NCBI GenBank assembly: GCA_950097015.1
Contig: CATNEN010000030.1
Span: 2,651,001-2,715,000 of the forward strand
Source: Macrostomum hystrix
Taxonomy: Eukaryota; Platyhelminthes; Macrostomidae
Direction: 5' to 3'
DNA: 64,000 nt
In this document: one piece after another, positions 34,870 through 46,799 of the stretch
How positions within the stretch are numbered: position 1 is the stretch's first letter
Layout: every line of letters begins with the position of its first letter
Position numbers and translations under genes: made by a program
Notes under the pieces: model-generated
Told to the model about the DNA's origin: nothing
Seen by the model: only the letters and a program-made list of their open reading frames with translations
Databases searched by the model: none

Positions 34870-36354
34870 TTGACCTGGGGAATCACCCGACCATTTTCAT
34901 TGGCTACCCAAGCAGATATGTCGCTATTGGCTCAGAGCTATCACGTAACACCGCCGCGCTTGCGGACCTGATGGCGAGGCTCGACCTGGTGTCAGCCAAC
35001 ACGCGCTTCCGCAAACCGCCCAACCGGCTGGCGACCTTCGCCGGCTGCAAGCGAAGGAGGCGGAACGCGCGAGGCCGATTCGCTAGGACCCGCTTGGCGC
35101 AGCTCGACCACGTGCTGATTCGCCATCGCGAACGCAGCCGGCTGCAGAACTGCGACACAATGGAACCCCTGGCTGTCCGGTCCGACCATCGCCTGCTCTA
35201 CTGCGACCTGAGGCTCTCTGATCCGCTGTACCGACCACCAAAACGCCCTAGAAGAAGGTACTTCCGCGCCTTGCAAGACCCAGGCACCCGCAGCAGGTTT
35301 GCGTACGCCTTCGCGACCGCCCTGGAATCAGCGCAGGCGCCGGACTACAGCACAATTAGCTCAGCCATCGCCACTGCCGCTGCCAAGACTCTGCCGCTTA
35401 TGGAACCCGCGTCACGGCAACTTCCAGTTTGGGCGAGCGACCCGGAGGTACGTGAGGCCCGCCGCACTGTCGAGCAGCTGCGGCGAGCCAGGCGACTGAC
35501 ATCCGATGCCGAGAAAGCCCTGTCAGACGCCTACGCAAGTCGACAGAAAGCCGAAGGCGAAGGCGCCCAACGGCTGCTGGATGGCCTGACTGCGGCGGCG
35601 GCGAGGGTCGGCCTCGCTATCAACGCCATGAAGACCGAGGTGCTGACGGTGCCGCAAAACCTACCTGCCGAGATTCGACTAAGAGACGGTGACGGCCCCG
35701 GGACCGTGCTCCCGAAGTGCCGTCAGTTCGTCTACCTCGGCGGACTGGTGCCTGACGTGGGCGACGACCTGGCGAGACGACGCGGCAAGGCCTGGGCCGC
35801 CTACCGTTCTGTGCGGGCGGTGCTACTCTCCGAGGCCCTGTCGAACGGCGCCAGGTCCCAGCTGTTCCAGGCAGTTGTCGAGACCGCCCTCTTGTACAAT
35901 GCTGAGACCTGGACGATGACCGGGGCGCTCGAGGCGCAGCTCGACGCGGCGCATGCGGCCCTAGTTCGCGCCGCTTTCGGCGCCCGCCGCGGCCCTGGCA
36001 GCGAGACAACCGAGTCCCTGTACCAGCGTGCGCGCCTAACGCGGCCTTCTGTCCTGCTGAGTCAGCGGCGACTGCGGCTGGCCGGGCATGTCATCCGCGC
36101 CGAAGCCTACTGCCCAGAGCCGCTGCAGAATGTCCTGCTGTGGACCTCGCAGGGACCGCGCAGGCGCGGCCAGGGACGAACAGCCCGCTATATTGACCGC
36201 CTTTTTGAAGACGCCCGAGCACCCAGCCAGGCGGCAGGCGTGAAGCACGTCAGAGACCTGGCACTGAAACGCGCGTTTTGACGCTCCCCCCTCTTGGCCA
36301 CTTCTGTGGTCGGCGTGGAGTGTAACTATTATTATTATTATTATTATTATTATC
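34870..36354 (+). mobile_element. Non-LTR retrotransposon (LINE) deletion derivative with (ATT)n tail
   Basis: A 5'-truncated LINE inserted about 100 bases upstream of NEURL2, in opposite orientation. It carries the C-terminal half of an apurinic endonuclease and the C-terminal part of a reverse transcriptase, then a short 3' UTR and an (att)n microsatellite tail (36324-36353). The 5' edge is uncertain: the open frame runs upstream of the first ATG to about 34870. A 12-base word near 34939 recurs with one mismatch after the tail at 36351. That could be a target duplication, but it lies inside open frame, so I do not rely on it. Confidence 0.8.
34971..36281 (+). pseudogene. Endonuclease-reverse transcriptase ORF lacking the RT core
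   Basis: The frame of 436 codons starts inside the endonuclease domain (LDLVSANTRF, LDHVLIRHRE and the terminal SDH motif in RSDHRLLYCDL). A linker of about 110 residues follows. Near residue 195 (about 35560) it then jumps directly to the post-catalytic part of a LINE reverse transcriptase (QRLLDGLTAAAARVGLAIN, KTEVLTVPQ, CRQFVYLGGLVPD, NAETWTMT, RRLRLAGHVIRAE). The fingers, palm and YADD catalytic box are missing, yet the frame is preserved across the junction. GC-rich codon use is like that of the host exons. It cannot encode an active polymerase. Confidence 0.85.
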
Positions 36355-36633
36355 ACGTGACAATCCTTTCATATCACAAAACCTCACAAAACCTCGTAAA
36401 TTTTACATTAACAGTAATCTATCTTTCATCCACACATAAAGATCAAGCTTATTTATTGCTATATTGTGTTGCTGCTAATCATTAATTTATTGTAATAGTT
36501 TTATATTTGTCATGAATAGCTATTGTACTATCTGATAACACAGAAAAGTATTGATATGGGACAAAAACTGTTTAAATTTTTATATGACTAGTTACCCAAG
36601 AAAATAACACTTTATAAAATGTGTTTCTATCAT

Positions 36634-36948
36634 AAGGTTGTAGCATAGTGGTTAGGGCGTCGGACTCACGACTTGAAGGTCGGGGGTTCGATTCCCGACT
36701 CCACTGGAACAATTTGCGTGCTTTAGCAAGACACTTAACTCTGCATTGCTTCAGTTCACCCAGCTGTTAAATGGGTACAATCATCAGCTGGGATAATTGA
36801 AGGTGGGTGTGGCATCCCCCCAGTCCGTGGACTGAACAGCTGTATGCAGCCTTCAGATGCGCCGTGCATTAGCTGCGGCTGTGCTGTCGGCTGCACATCT
36901 GACCCAATTGGGGCAGGTGTAATCAATTATTATTATTATTATTAATTA
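36634..36948 (+). mobile_element. Complete tRNA-derived SINE (family A) with 9-bp target duplication
   Basis: The 5' head is tRNA-like: A box tagcatagtggttagg and B box gggttcgattcccgac. A unique body follows (gcagccttcagatgcg, ctgcggctgtgctgtc, attggggcaggtgtaat), then an (att)n tail. The insertion is flanked by the direct repeat ttctatcat at 36625-36633 and 36949-36957. Related pieces lie at 9636-9740 (+) and about 49070-49290 (-). Confidence 0.9.
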
Positions 36949-36959
36949 TTCTATCATCA

Positions 36960-39170
36960 ATACAAAAAGTAGTTGCTGTTTTTGCTTGATTCCACACATA
37001 GAATGTCAGTTTTGCAAGTTTATGTCATTGTCTCAAATTGAAGAAGAATATACAAACAATCTTACAGCAAAACCAATATTCTGTGTGGAATAGTGCCAAA
37101 AATTGAGAACAGGAGAAGATTGAGAACATATACAAAAAATGTTTATATATGAAAAAACTTAACTTTAAAAGGCTAATTATGCACTTTTATGTTTATATAA
37201 TATATTCTAATTGACTATAAACATATACCCTTACTAGTTTGCCTTTCTGTATATAAAATAGCTGATATAACAGCAATAAGTTGAGAATTATTTTGGTATA
37301 AGTATGTATGAACTATGAAGGTAAAACATTGCGCTCAATATAAATAGCCAATTGTATATATCCTTTATAGGAATACAGGATATAGTACACAGTATACATA
37401 AATGAACAAGTGAATAAGCAATGTCAAAAATGTACTAGTAAGTCACTATAAATGCTAAACTTTATAAGAAGCTATTTAAATAAAAGTTCTTAGTTTCAAA
37501 AAGTGATCAAACTCAAAGGGCCTAGCCTATCTACCTTAGTGATCTACCTTAGTGACCAAGTAAGTAGAACAAGGGTTTCCTCATTCTCAAGACTATAGTT
37601 TCACATATATATCACATAAGTCATAAGAAACTGAAAAAAACTACCTCTGTTTTCAGTTTTAAATTATAATTGAATGACATGACTGTCTTAAAACCCACCC
37701 TTGTACTAGACCACCACCAAACTCACATCTACCCACCTTAAGCTATCCAATAAATACCCTATATTAGACTAAGACCATCAGTCATGGTCACTCCCTAGAT
37801 GCGACACTCCCTAACTGTGGCAGTCTTGGAGCGCGGCTGTCTTTGTTCTACACTGTAGCCTAGCATGTTGTAGAGAAAAAGTCTTGGGACATGTGGCATA
37901 ATTTCATAAATGCTGCATATGTAATGTATTTTCAACTGTGAGCCGAAATATATAGACTTATTTAGTCATAAAAACGGCAGGTTTTAACTCTAAAACTAGC
38001 TGTATGCTAACTACGGAACTGTAGCCTACGACTGCAGGCTAGGGTTCAGAAAACATTGAACGGTAGCCTCTGGCATAAAACACAGCCTGCTGGTAATGTT
38101 TTTTTCTGGAGCAATTATTAGCTTCTAAGAAAAATATGTTATTCAAAATAATTATTAGGTAAATCAAAGCCTCTTTACTACTTCCTTTGTTTCTGATAAA
38201 ACAGAAACTTATTTCTATTTATAAAATGTAATCGTTTATTTTGCTGATATTTTCATTTCCCAATATTCGCTGTTAAGTGTATCTATGCACTTAATTAACA
38301 TTTCGAGTATGAAATTTCCAGTTTTTTACCAGTTTACTCGGTGGTACAACAGTTTATTGCACTCTATGCTGTTAATATATAGTAAAGATCTACAAAGAAT
38401 CTGGGAAAATGATATTTTAATAGAGACATTCATTTTTTTCTCCATGTAGAATTAAGAAATAGTTCCTGTAAAAAAACACAGCGTCTGCAGTGGGCATGTG
38501 TTACTTGTTAAACACTAGCATCTATGCACGTAGAAAAATATTAATGGCGTGCTTTGAATTCTAGTTTCTATATTTTCTTTTTATTATAACTATACTTTTT
38601 ATTTTACTATACCATACACTGTAACTTCGTAATTGAAGCTAGAGAGCGCCTCAACTTCCCGGCACAACACAAATTTGATATGTCACATGTCAAAGTCAAA
38701 ACGATAATATGGGTTCTTAAGTAGTTTTAGCGAAGTTAAGTAACAATAACTTAACATGTACACCAAAGCTAAAGTTTGCTGCTTTATCTGTGATTAGTTG
38801 TTTTTACATTTTTTTCTGAATGCCACTCACTATAAATATTGTAGGCGCTTCTCATGAAACTTCCAAGTATATATAATTTATTTATTGCTGTCATTTAACC
38901 TATTAGAGTGTTTGTTCTAGTTTTTATTCGTTATGAGTTAACGATAATTATCTATACCAATGAAACAAAGCTTTTTGATAAGAACGAAAAAAATTGGCTT
39001 TCAAAATCACCTTTTAAATATGTCATCATAAAGCATGTCAATTAATGTCAGTTTGATATTTTCAGCAATTTCAGAATAAGTTTGATGACAAACTAATTAC
39101 AAATTTAACTATTTGTATTCCGGCTCATTAAAAAATTATCACATTTCTCCAGTTCGTCACTGATTGTTAG
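36960..39170. other. AT-rich gene-free stretch upstream of the radial spoke gene
   Basis: About 2.2 kb without a recognisable gene, array or mobile element. The promoter of the radial spoke gene is presumably in its right part, but I see no distinctive motif. Confidence 0.45.
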
Positions 39171-39228
39171 TTCGTTGTATTACAATATGATAAGAAAAAT
39201 GTTACCCACTGAACTGTCTCCATTCCAG

Positions 39229-42196
39229 ATGTCCGACACGCAGAGCCACAAATCGTCGCAGCCGCAGACGCCGGTGCCAGATGCGGCACAGGAGCCCAGC
39301 AGCAAGGAGCAGAATTATTTCACAGACAAGACCTACCTGCTCTCCACCACCAACGCTTCGGGCATCAACCTGTTCGATCACCTGGTAACCTGCCTACGAA
39401 AAATCCTAGAGGAGCGTCCTCGTGATGCCGTTGACATCTTCGAGGACATCAGCAAGGAGTGCAAGCGATCGCGGCTAGCCGGCGAGGCCGACAGTATGCG
39501 CAGCAAGCTGGACCGCAGCACGGAAATCGCCCTGGCGGAGATTCAGAAGCGGTTGTTCGGGGTAAGCGCCAATAATAAAAGCCCAGCGTTAAGCTTAAAA
39601 AAGCGCTGTTTAGTCAGACTGGAGCCGAGGCCAGATTGGGCCAGATTTACAACTAGTGGCACAGCTGCAGCTCTGCAAAGTGGCATCTAAAGGCTTGGTG
39701 CAGCATTACAGTCCGCGGACTGGACCAGCTGATGTTGGTACCCGTTTTCCACGTTTTCCCGTTTACCACGTACTGAACCAGAGACTCAGAATCGTGTCTC
39801 TAACGGCCTGACATCATTGGATAAATACTCCCACTTAGAGCAATGACAAAAAACAGGCATCTGCATTGACAGTTAGACATCATTTGAGTTAAAATCATAG
39901 AGGGAAAACCAATTAAGTAATCAGATGATTCAGCCGCTGAATCAGATTGCGCTGCGCCTTTCAAACAGAAGCCCGACGGAGAGGAAGACGAAGCGATGGG
40001 CGAGGACGACGCGGATCCAAGGCTGCCCAACCTGCTGCAGCTCGCCTTCTTCTTTGAGCAGGGCGGCGTTGGTGAGTTACTTGTCGGGATTTCCACTTGA
40101 AAAATGAAGTTTAGGCCATCGACCACAAGTGTCTGGGGAGGGAGTGGCGAAAATAGCCGATAAGGACAAGACTGAGCTTCCAGTTTCTTGCGAAACCCGA
40201 GGCACAGCATGCAGTTCTGGCCGAGTTTTCACGCACCATATGAAAATGACATTTAGGCATCGACCGGGATGAGATCTACCGCATCTGGCTGTCGCTGAAG
40301 AAGCTGGTCGATGAGAAGCCGATTGAGAAGCTGCGCTTCTGGGGCAAAGTGCTCGGCACAGAGCAGAACTACTACGTTGCCGAGGTGGAGTTCCGCGAAG
40401 GCGAGGGTGAAGAAGAGGCCGAGGAGGAGGCCGAGCCCGAGCGCGACGACAAGGACGACGAGGAGGGCGAGGAGGAGGAGACCGAGGACGACACCCCAAA
40501 GCCGAACTTCAAGCCAGCGCCGCCAGTGCCAAAGGAGGACGCTGGTACCGGCGCCAACAAGTACGCCTACTTCGTGTGCAACGAGCCGGGCAAGGCCTGG
40601 GTCCGCCTGCCCCACGCCACCCCAGCCCAGATCCAGGTGGCGCGCCGCATCAAGAAGTTCTTCACCGGCCGGTTGGACGCCCCGATCGTCACCTATCCAC
40701 CGTTCCCAGGCAACGAGGCCAATTACCTGCGCGCCCAGATCGCCCGCATCTCGGCCGGTACTCACGTCTCGCCAAAGGATTTCTACACCTTCGGCGAGGA
40801 AGAGGAGGAGGAGGAGGACGGCGCCGGGCACGAGTCGTGCGCCGAGAATCCCGAGTACGAGCCGCCGCCGGTGCGCGCTCTGGCCGACCCGGAGGCGTGG
40901 GCGCACCACGTGCTGCACATCCTGCCGCAGGGCCGCACCCGCTGGTGGAACCCAGTCCAGACTGACGAGGAAGAGGAGCTCGACGACGAGGAGGAGGAGA
41001 AGGAGGAGGCGCCGCAGCCCCAGCCGGAGGTCGGGCCGCCGCTGCTGACGTCGCTGTCCGAAGACGCCCACATTGACGGCATGCAGCCCTGGACTGTGCG
41101 GCTCTCCTCCGGCCTGGTGCAGCGATTCGCTGTGGCTATTGTCTCCTCCAACCTGTGGCCAGGCGCCCACGCCGTTGCATCCGGAAAGTAAGTGAAATGA
41201 GACCCCTGATGGACAACTCATCTGCGCAATAAACCAACCAGGGAAGTCGCCAGAAAATTTGAGAAACTCTTCGCTTACCAACTATAGATCTGACAACACT
41301 TATAATGACAAGTTTTAGCGCAGCAATTAATGTTTTCTTCAATGAAAAACCCAGCATAAATTAGATATAAAAATTAGAAAGACAAGACGAGAAGAAAGAA
41401 ATCACGACTTAGGAAAGTAAGTTGGTTTGGTTATTTGGTTTGAATTCAAACACTTGAAAAACACAAAATATCTCAAAAGCACATTGACACGACAAAATTT
41501 TGAAATGATGCAAATAAGAATATACAATATACAATAATAAATAATTAAGAATTTATTATTTAAATAATTGCAGGTGGGCCGCGGGCGAAGGCACACTCTT
41601 AGGTGACCCTAGACCCGCAGCCAGCGAGGAGGCAATTCTGCCCATTTCGCTGACTCCTGAGCACACACGCACACAGATACTGTACGCAGGCACTCGGTTA
41701 CACAGGTGTGTACATCTGCCCTGACTTTCTCATCGTCAGGCAGTGTACACTTCACTGTGCCTTGGAGATTGGCCATCAGGGGCGTAAATTGCACGACAAG
41801 CCCCCAAGCCTTCTCTCCGCGGTTGCGCTGCAGAATCGAGCTCAGAGTCCTTGGTGCGAGTGGCAGACACATTATTTAAACCGGGCAAAACATCTGCAAT
41901 CAGATTTTCGGCTTGCTCTTTGAGAGGCCATTTCTCCAAATTCTAAGCCCGGATTATCCACCCGCAGGGTGTGCGAGAACGTGTACATCGGCTGGGGTCA
42001 CAAGTTCACGTCGGAGAACTTTAGCCCGGCGGCGCCTCCGCCCGTCATGACGGAATTCGTCAGCGACGTTCAGCTGCTCGAGGCCGACGATCCGACCCCT
42101 GAGGAGGAGGCCGCTCTCAAGGCGCTGCTGGCCCAGGCTGAGGAGGGCGAGGAGGAGGGCTTCGGCGACGAGGAGGGCGGCGAGGACGACGACTGA
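39229..42196 (+). CDS. RSPH4A: Radial spoke head protein (RSPH4A/RSPH6A family)
   Basis: Four exons, 39229-39561, 39969-40071, 40257-41187 and 41968-42196, with consistent phases, giving 531 residues. The protein is part of the radial spoke head of motile cilia, which transmits signals between the central pair and the dynein arms. Family landmarks: [126 protein letters not shown] and [11 protein letters not shown]. It has several Glu/Asp-rich stretches, including the last 30 residues. A pyrimidine-rich acceptor (ctccattccag) abuts the ATG exactly, so the initiator may lie right after a spliced leader or a leader intron. Intron 3 holds a minus-strand SINE-B. The single gene could represent both vertebrate paralogues. 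Confidence 0.94.
41560..41876 (-). mobile_element. SINE family B, 5'-truncated, in radial spoke intron 3
   Basis: On the minus strand it matches the full copy at 52327-52692 from just inside the tRNA-like head (actcgcaccaaggactctga) to the 3' end (gggtcta..gtcacc, cgcagcc). The outer part of the head with the A box is missing. Confidence 0.85.
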
Positions 42197-42508
42197 GAGC
42201 TGACGGACGCTAGCAGTAGATGGGTTGAACACCGCTATATATTGTTTCTTATTTCTTTTCTTGTTTACAAAGACTGACCTTTGTTTTGAAAATCTAATAC
42301 TGCGTGGCATTGTTACGGAATCAAGCGTACGTAGCTATGAGGAGAGTACAGATTTAACGACTTATTAGTTAAAAATATAAGCGTTTAATTTTGGTCTAAG
42401 TTTTACTTTTAACCATATTTGGGCATTGTGACAAATACAGTTTTAAAGTATCCAGTACGTCAAGTGATGCCCAGTTTATGCTGTGATTTAGTTTTAAAAG
42501 AAAAACTT

Positions 42509-42514
42509 AATAAA
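42509..42514 (+). terminator. RSPH4A: Candidate polyadenylation signal for the radial spoke gene
   Basis: Canonical aataaa about 310 bases after the stop codon, in AT-rich DNA. It is the first such hexamer I find downstream. Confidence 0.5.
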
Positions 42515-42604
42515 AAAATAAATATTGAAATCGTTCTTTTTCTAAAAGCGCGAAAGCATCGCACAACACTTTTTTCCTATATCGGTTCATAAATTAACTT
42601 TCTT

Positions 42605-42775
42605 TCAAGAGAATTCTGCTAGCGGAATTCCACCAGGGGGATTCCGCCATGGGAATTCCGCCAGGTGAATTCTACTAGGGGGGATTCCGCCATGGGAATT
42701 CCGCGAGGGGATTCCGCCAGGGGAATTCTGCAAGGGGGATTCTGGCAAGGGAATTCCACCAGGGGAATGCCGACT
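42605..42775. repeat. 16-17-bp degenerate tandem repeat (gaattccgccagggg)
   Basis: About ten copies of gaattccgccagggg with variants (gattccgccatggg, ttctgcaaggggg). The rest of 42776-43285 is AT-rich with nothing recognised. Confidence 0.85.
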
Positions 42776-43285
42776 CAGATTTCAAATCGTAGTCTTGAAG
42801 CATCCTTTATAGGACCAAATAATTAGAAGCTAAGCAGGCGAGTCGTATTTTTATTCTGGATATTCGATGAATATAAGTAAATAATAAGTTTCTTGCTTGA
42901 AGCGATTTGTATACAAAATAAAAATAAAGAGGTGGAGATAGTGGAGATTTTAGCAAAACAAAATACCTAAAACAAAAACTAAACATAAAGGATAAGACAG
43001 TTTAGCGAAAAAACGGCTCTTTATGGTTTTGCGAACGGTTGTGCATAGTGCTCCAAGAAGGCGACCGAAAGCTACGAGTAAATAAAAATATTTGTTTAAC
43101 TTACAATCTGACAGTCGTTCCTTAACTGAATACGAGTATCACAGACAAGCCGAAGTAAAGGTTTTTAATTATCGCAAAAAAAAATAAAAATGGAGAAAAT
43201 CTAAGAGTACAGACATTTAAACAAATAGCAATGCTGTATATAATTCTCAAAACGCGAAGATTCGTCACACAAACATGTTGGCTGT

Positions 43286-45983
43286 CTACAAGTATCTCGC
43301 TACTAGGAAGCAAGCAGAAAACGGTAAAGCCGCCAAACACCAGTGAGCAGTTACCAACGACCCACTCGACATCACCTTCGTTGGCGCATATAATTTGTTG
43401 TTGTTGTTTCCAGCGGACGGAGGTGACTTCGGGGGTATGCCCCCGATGAGCTTGGCGATGACCAGGGCCTGGAAGGCGGTGCCGTCGGTCTGGAAAAACG
43501 TCAGGTTCGATGCTACGTCGGACTGAACAGAAGCCACAGCTCCGCTGTGCAGGCTAATAACAACTCTGACAGCGAAGAAGGACACCTGGTAGTCGCTCAT
43601 GATGCGGCCAATGTCTCCCCAACGGTCATTTCGCAGAGCGTCGACGAGGCTGAGAGAGATGACGCCTCTGCTGTAGATGGCGTAGGCGCTGTCGAGGTCG
43701 GCCTGCTCGTTGGGGTACACGAACACGTTGCGGCAGAACACGATGACCGTATCACCGAAGGCCCTGCGGCTCCGGTAGCAGACGAAGCTGTCAGCGCTCA
43801 CGATCTGCATGGCCGCGCCGAACGCGTCCGTGATGCTGATGGAGCGGGTGTCGTAGGGGATGGCGATCGCCGCCGTGCGAACGTACCAATATTTTTGTGT
43901 AAGCAAACTGCTCACACTGCCGATGGCATCTGACGGTGACTGCTCAGCCGAGCTGCTCAGCTTGCTGTTGATGTCATCGATGTAGAATCTGTACCAGCCA
44001 GTCATCACTAAATCGGTTCCGACCTCCGTCATCAATTTGATAATCTAGGGAGCGAACGAATTCCAGAGCCGCATAATAATAACGTTAATAATAATAACGA
44101 CTAATTATTATTATTAACAATAATCGAACATCAATGGTGACACCAGACCCGCAGATCAGCGAGGAGGCAATTCTGCCCATTTCTGACTCCTGACTCCTGA
44201 GCACACACACACGCAGATACTATACGCAGGCATACGCTCACACAGGTGTCAACATCTGCCCTGACTTTCTTATCGTCAGACAGTGAACATTCTCACTGTG
44301 CCTTGGAGGTTGGCCCTTGAAGGCGAAAATTTCACGACAAGCCCCCAATCCGCGGCTGCGCCTCAAATAAATGTGGTCTCGCCATGGAATCAAGCTTAGG
44401 GACATTGGTGCGAGAGGCAAGCGCGTTAACCACTCTGCCACGTACCTCCCCCCTGGGCCTTTTACCATTCGTTTAAAGTTGTTTAAATGCAGAAAACTCT
44501 CACCGAGCTTGACTGGTTTCTCCAGAACTCGCGGTCCGTGTCCAAAGTGTCCTTTGACAGGTTGAACAAACGAATTTTGGCCGCGGTGTCCAGGATGATC
44601 GCCTGCTTGAATGTGTGGTGCAGCTCCACCATCATCTTCAGGTATTCAATCAGATCTCCTCGAGCGCAGTCGTTTAGCAGTTTAGTGTACAATGTCTTGT
44701 CCCTGAGCATCTGACGCAGTTCCAGCAGGACCTTTGAGCTCTGGTACTGGGCTGTTTGAGCAATTGGTATACTATAAATCATTGTACGCCGCTACGAGCA
44801 TAAAATTTATCCGAGATGATTGACAGCAGAAAGTCCACGGAGTATTTATCCCCGTGGACTCTACCCAGGGAGAAATATAGCGTGGTAGTTCTTACTACTG
44901 CTAAGAATTTCGAGCTTTGTACTCCTGATGGGCATTGTTAGGTAATCCCTGACAGTTTGAACTCACGCAGCTCGGTGTCAAATATAGCCAGTGCCTGGCC
45001 GCGATCTGTCTGAGCTCGCTGAAGCATCTCCTTGTATCTGTTGAAGAAACCGGCCACGGATGTCTGGTGCTTTCGCAAGTTGCCTGTGACCTGACCGCAC
45101 AGTACAACACTCTTTAAGTCCTTGATAGCGTGAAAATTGGCCTCGATCATGGCATTCACCTGAGGAATCATAGGAGTGGATATAAAAAGCTTCAGGGCTG
45201 AAAATGTAACTTGTATTGAATCTGTTGTGATCTTCTTTGAAGAATGTGATTAACTTTTACGGTTGACACTACTTCTTTATTATGCCGCAGAGTAGTAACG
45301 TTTCTTCACTTACTCTAATAAAAAGGATGCTTAATCTCTCCCGCCTCATCTCTTCCCTGTCTCATCTCATTACTGTCTCAACTCTCCACTGTCTAATTTA
45401 TCCTAATCTCACCCTGCGTCATCTCTCCCCTGTCTCATCTCTCCTCTGTCTCACCTCTTTCATATCTCTCCCCTGTCTGATCTCTCCACAATGGTTTAGA
45501 AGTTGCAAATGTAAGCTACATACTCGTAGCTCTAGAACACAAAGTATTATAGTCAACTGGAACAATATCACCAATCAGGCTTACCTGAATAAAATTTCGC
45601 TCCAAATAAGCGTACAGATCGGCGAACTGATCGTTTTGGGAGAAGAGAGTCAGGCCCAGAATATCGGCCACGACAGACAGAATGGTGAAAATGGGGGACA
45701 GGATCTTCAGCCGGCCGGGCAACTCGGCGAAGACAGTCCCGAGGGAGGAGGCGACCCTAGCGGTGACGCTGAGAACAGCATTTGGGATTTCTGTGGCCAA
45801 CGCGGTGCTCACGTTAGCCCGAAAGGTGGGCCGATCATTGTTCCGCCAAGAGACCGAGATGCTGCTCTCCAGGGCTGCCAGCTGTTGCAGCAAACTGGAA
45901 GGGCTCAGCTGACTGGAGCTGCTCGGCAGTCGCACTAGCAGCAGAATTAGGAGGCAAACAGGTCTAGGCGACATGATTGACAT
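43286..45983 (-). CDS. Secreted, probably GPI-anchored protein of unknown family (copy A)
   Basis: I do not recognise this family. Minus-strand exons 45983-45585, 45159-44967, 44751-44504 and 44044-43286 join in phase to 532 residues. Residues 1 to about 22 are a signal peptide (VCLLILLLVRL). A conserved WRNND motif follows, then a long hydrophobic helix region (IFTILSVVADILGLTLF) followed by NDQFADLYAYL. The middle is mostly helical and charged (VNAMIEANFHAIKDLKSVV, YQSSKVLLELRQ, GDLIEYLKMMVELHHTFKQA). Exon 4 carries a more compact, beta-prone segment (AIAIPYDTRSISITDAFG, FVCYRSRRAFGDTVIVF). The C-terminus ends in a short polar stretch and a hydrophobic tail without basic end, like a GPI attachment signal. 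Gene B (47404-50072) has the same architecture. The exon 2/3 junction gives LPQYQSS. Confidence 0.78.
44103..44453 (-). mobile_element. SINE family B, nearly complete, in intron 3 of orphan gene A
   Basis: A minus-strand copy from the tRNA-like head (gtggcagagtggttaacgcg, B box gattccatgg-type) through the body (gcgcagccgcgg, gtcagggcagatgt, ggtctggtgtcacc) to an att-rich tail at 44103-44130. It lies in the intron between exons 3 and 4 of gene A. The corresponding intron of gene B carries only a short SINE-B tail (48196-48282). Confidence 0.87.
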
Positions 45984-46302
45984 GCAAGGATTTTCTATCG
46001 GAGAACACTGCGCTAGTATTTACGCATAGCCGCATAGCCGTTGATATTGTGCTAAATATGTGTCTTCTCACACTTTCTCAGAATCTGGTAAACATGTTGA
46101 CAATAAACTTTGACAAATGTACACAATAGAATTAGGAACTTCTCCCCACCCTCCGACCTATCGCTCTATCCTGCGAGCTCAGCTTCGTGTGCACATGAGC
46201 ACACAAGCACGTACTCATTAAAATAGAACTTCCACTTAGCAATTTGCACATTGTTTAGCTTAGCTTAGCTCGTATGAGACTAGATTATGTAGTAAGTGCA
46301 AA

Positions 46303-46791
46303 ATGGAAGTTGAAAACGAGGTCCAATTCCTTTTTAAGTGCAGTTGGAATATGTATAGCGCCGCACGTTCGAATTTTGAAAAGAACATTTCTAGGAAAAC
46401 TCCCAAATTCGCACCCTTAACAGCAGAAGAGAAATCTAACTACATAATGGCACAAGACAATAGTGAAACCACTGAAGCTTTAGCGAAGTACATCATAGCA
46501 AAGTACATCATAGCAAAGTACATCATAGCAAAGTACATCATAGCAAAGTACATCATAGCAAAGTACATCATAGCAAAGTACATCATAGCAAAGTACATCA
46601 TAGCAAAGTACATCATAGCAAAGTACATCATAGCAAAGTACATCATAGCAAAGTACATCATAGCAAAGTACATCATAGCAAAGTACATCATAGCAAAGTA
46701 CATCATAGCAAAGTACATCATAGCAAAGTACATCATAGCAAAGTACATCATAGCAAAGTACAGCCGCGCTGAAGCTACGAGCTCGTATTAA
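46303..46791 (+). pseudogene. Retroelement-like ORF ending in an expanded KYIIA repeat
   Basis: The frame of 162 codons opens with VENEVQFLFKC and KSNYIMAQ. This resembles the C-terminal zinc-knuckle-like tail often found after the reverse transcriptase of animal LINEs (E-x-E-x-HFL-x-x-C ... YI). That match is from memory of the pattern and is weak. After ALAKYI, a single pentapeptide has expanded into about 18 perfect copies. It lies antisense between the two orphan genes. I regard it as a decayed mobile-element remnant, not a host gene. Confidence 0.4.
46482..46762. repeat. Perfect 15-bp tandem repeat
   Basis: About 18 identical copies of aagtacatcatagca. There is no sequence divergence between units, so the expansion is very recent or strongly homogenised. 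Confidence 0.95.
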
Positions 46792-46799
46792 TATTTAAC

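Noticed and set aside
34939-36362. 12-bp near-identical words as LINE target duplication
   Set aside because: The left copy lies within open frame that seems to continue the endonuclease upstream, so the match may be chance.
36640-36712. A genuine tRNA gene
   Set aside because: A and B boxes are present, but the sequence runs straight into a SINE body and (att)n tail with target duplications; no complete cloverleaf.
40253-41281. 342-codon minus ORF rich in Leu, Gly, Val opposite the radial spoke exon
   Set aside because: Shadow of a GC-rich coding exon; the plus frame has clear family matches and correct splice junctions.
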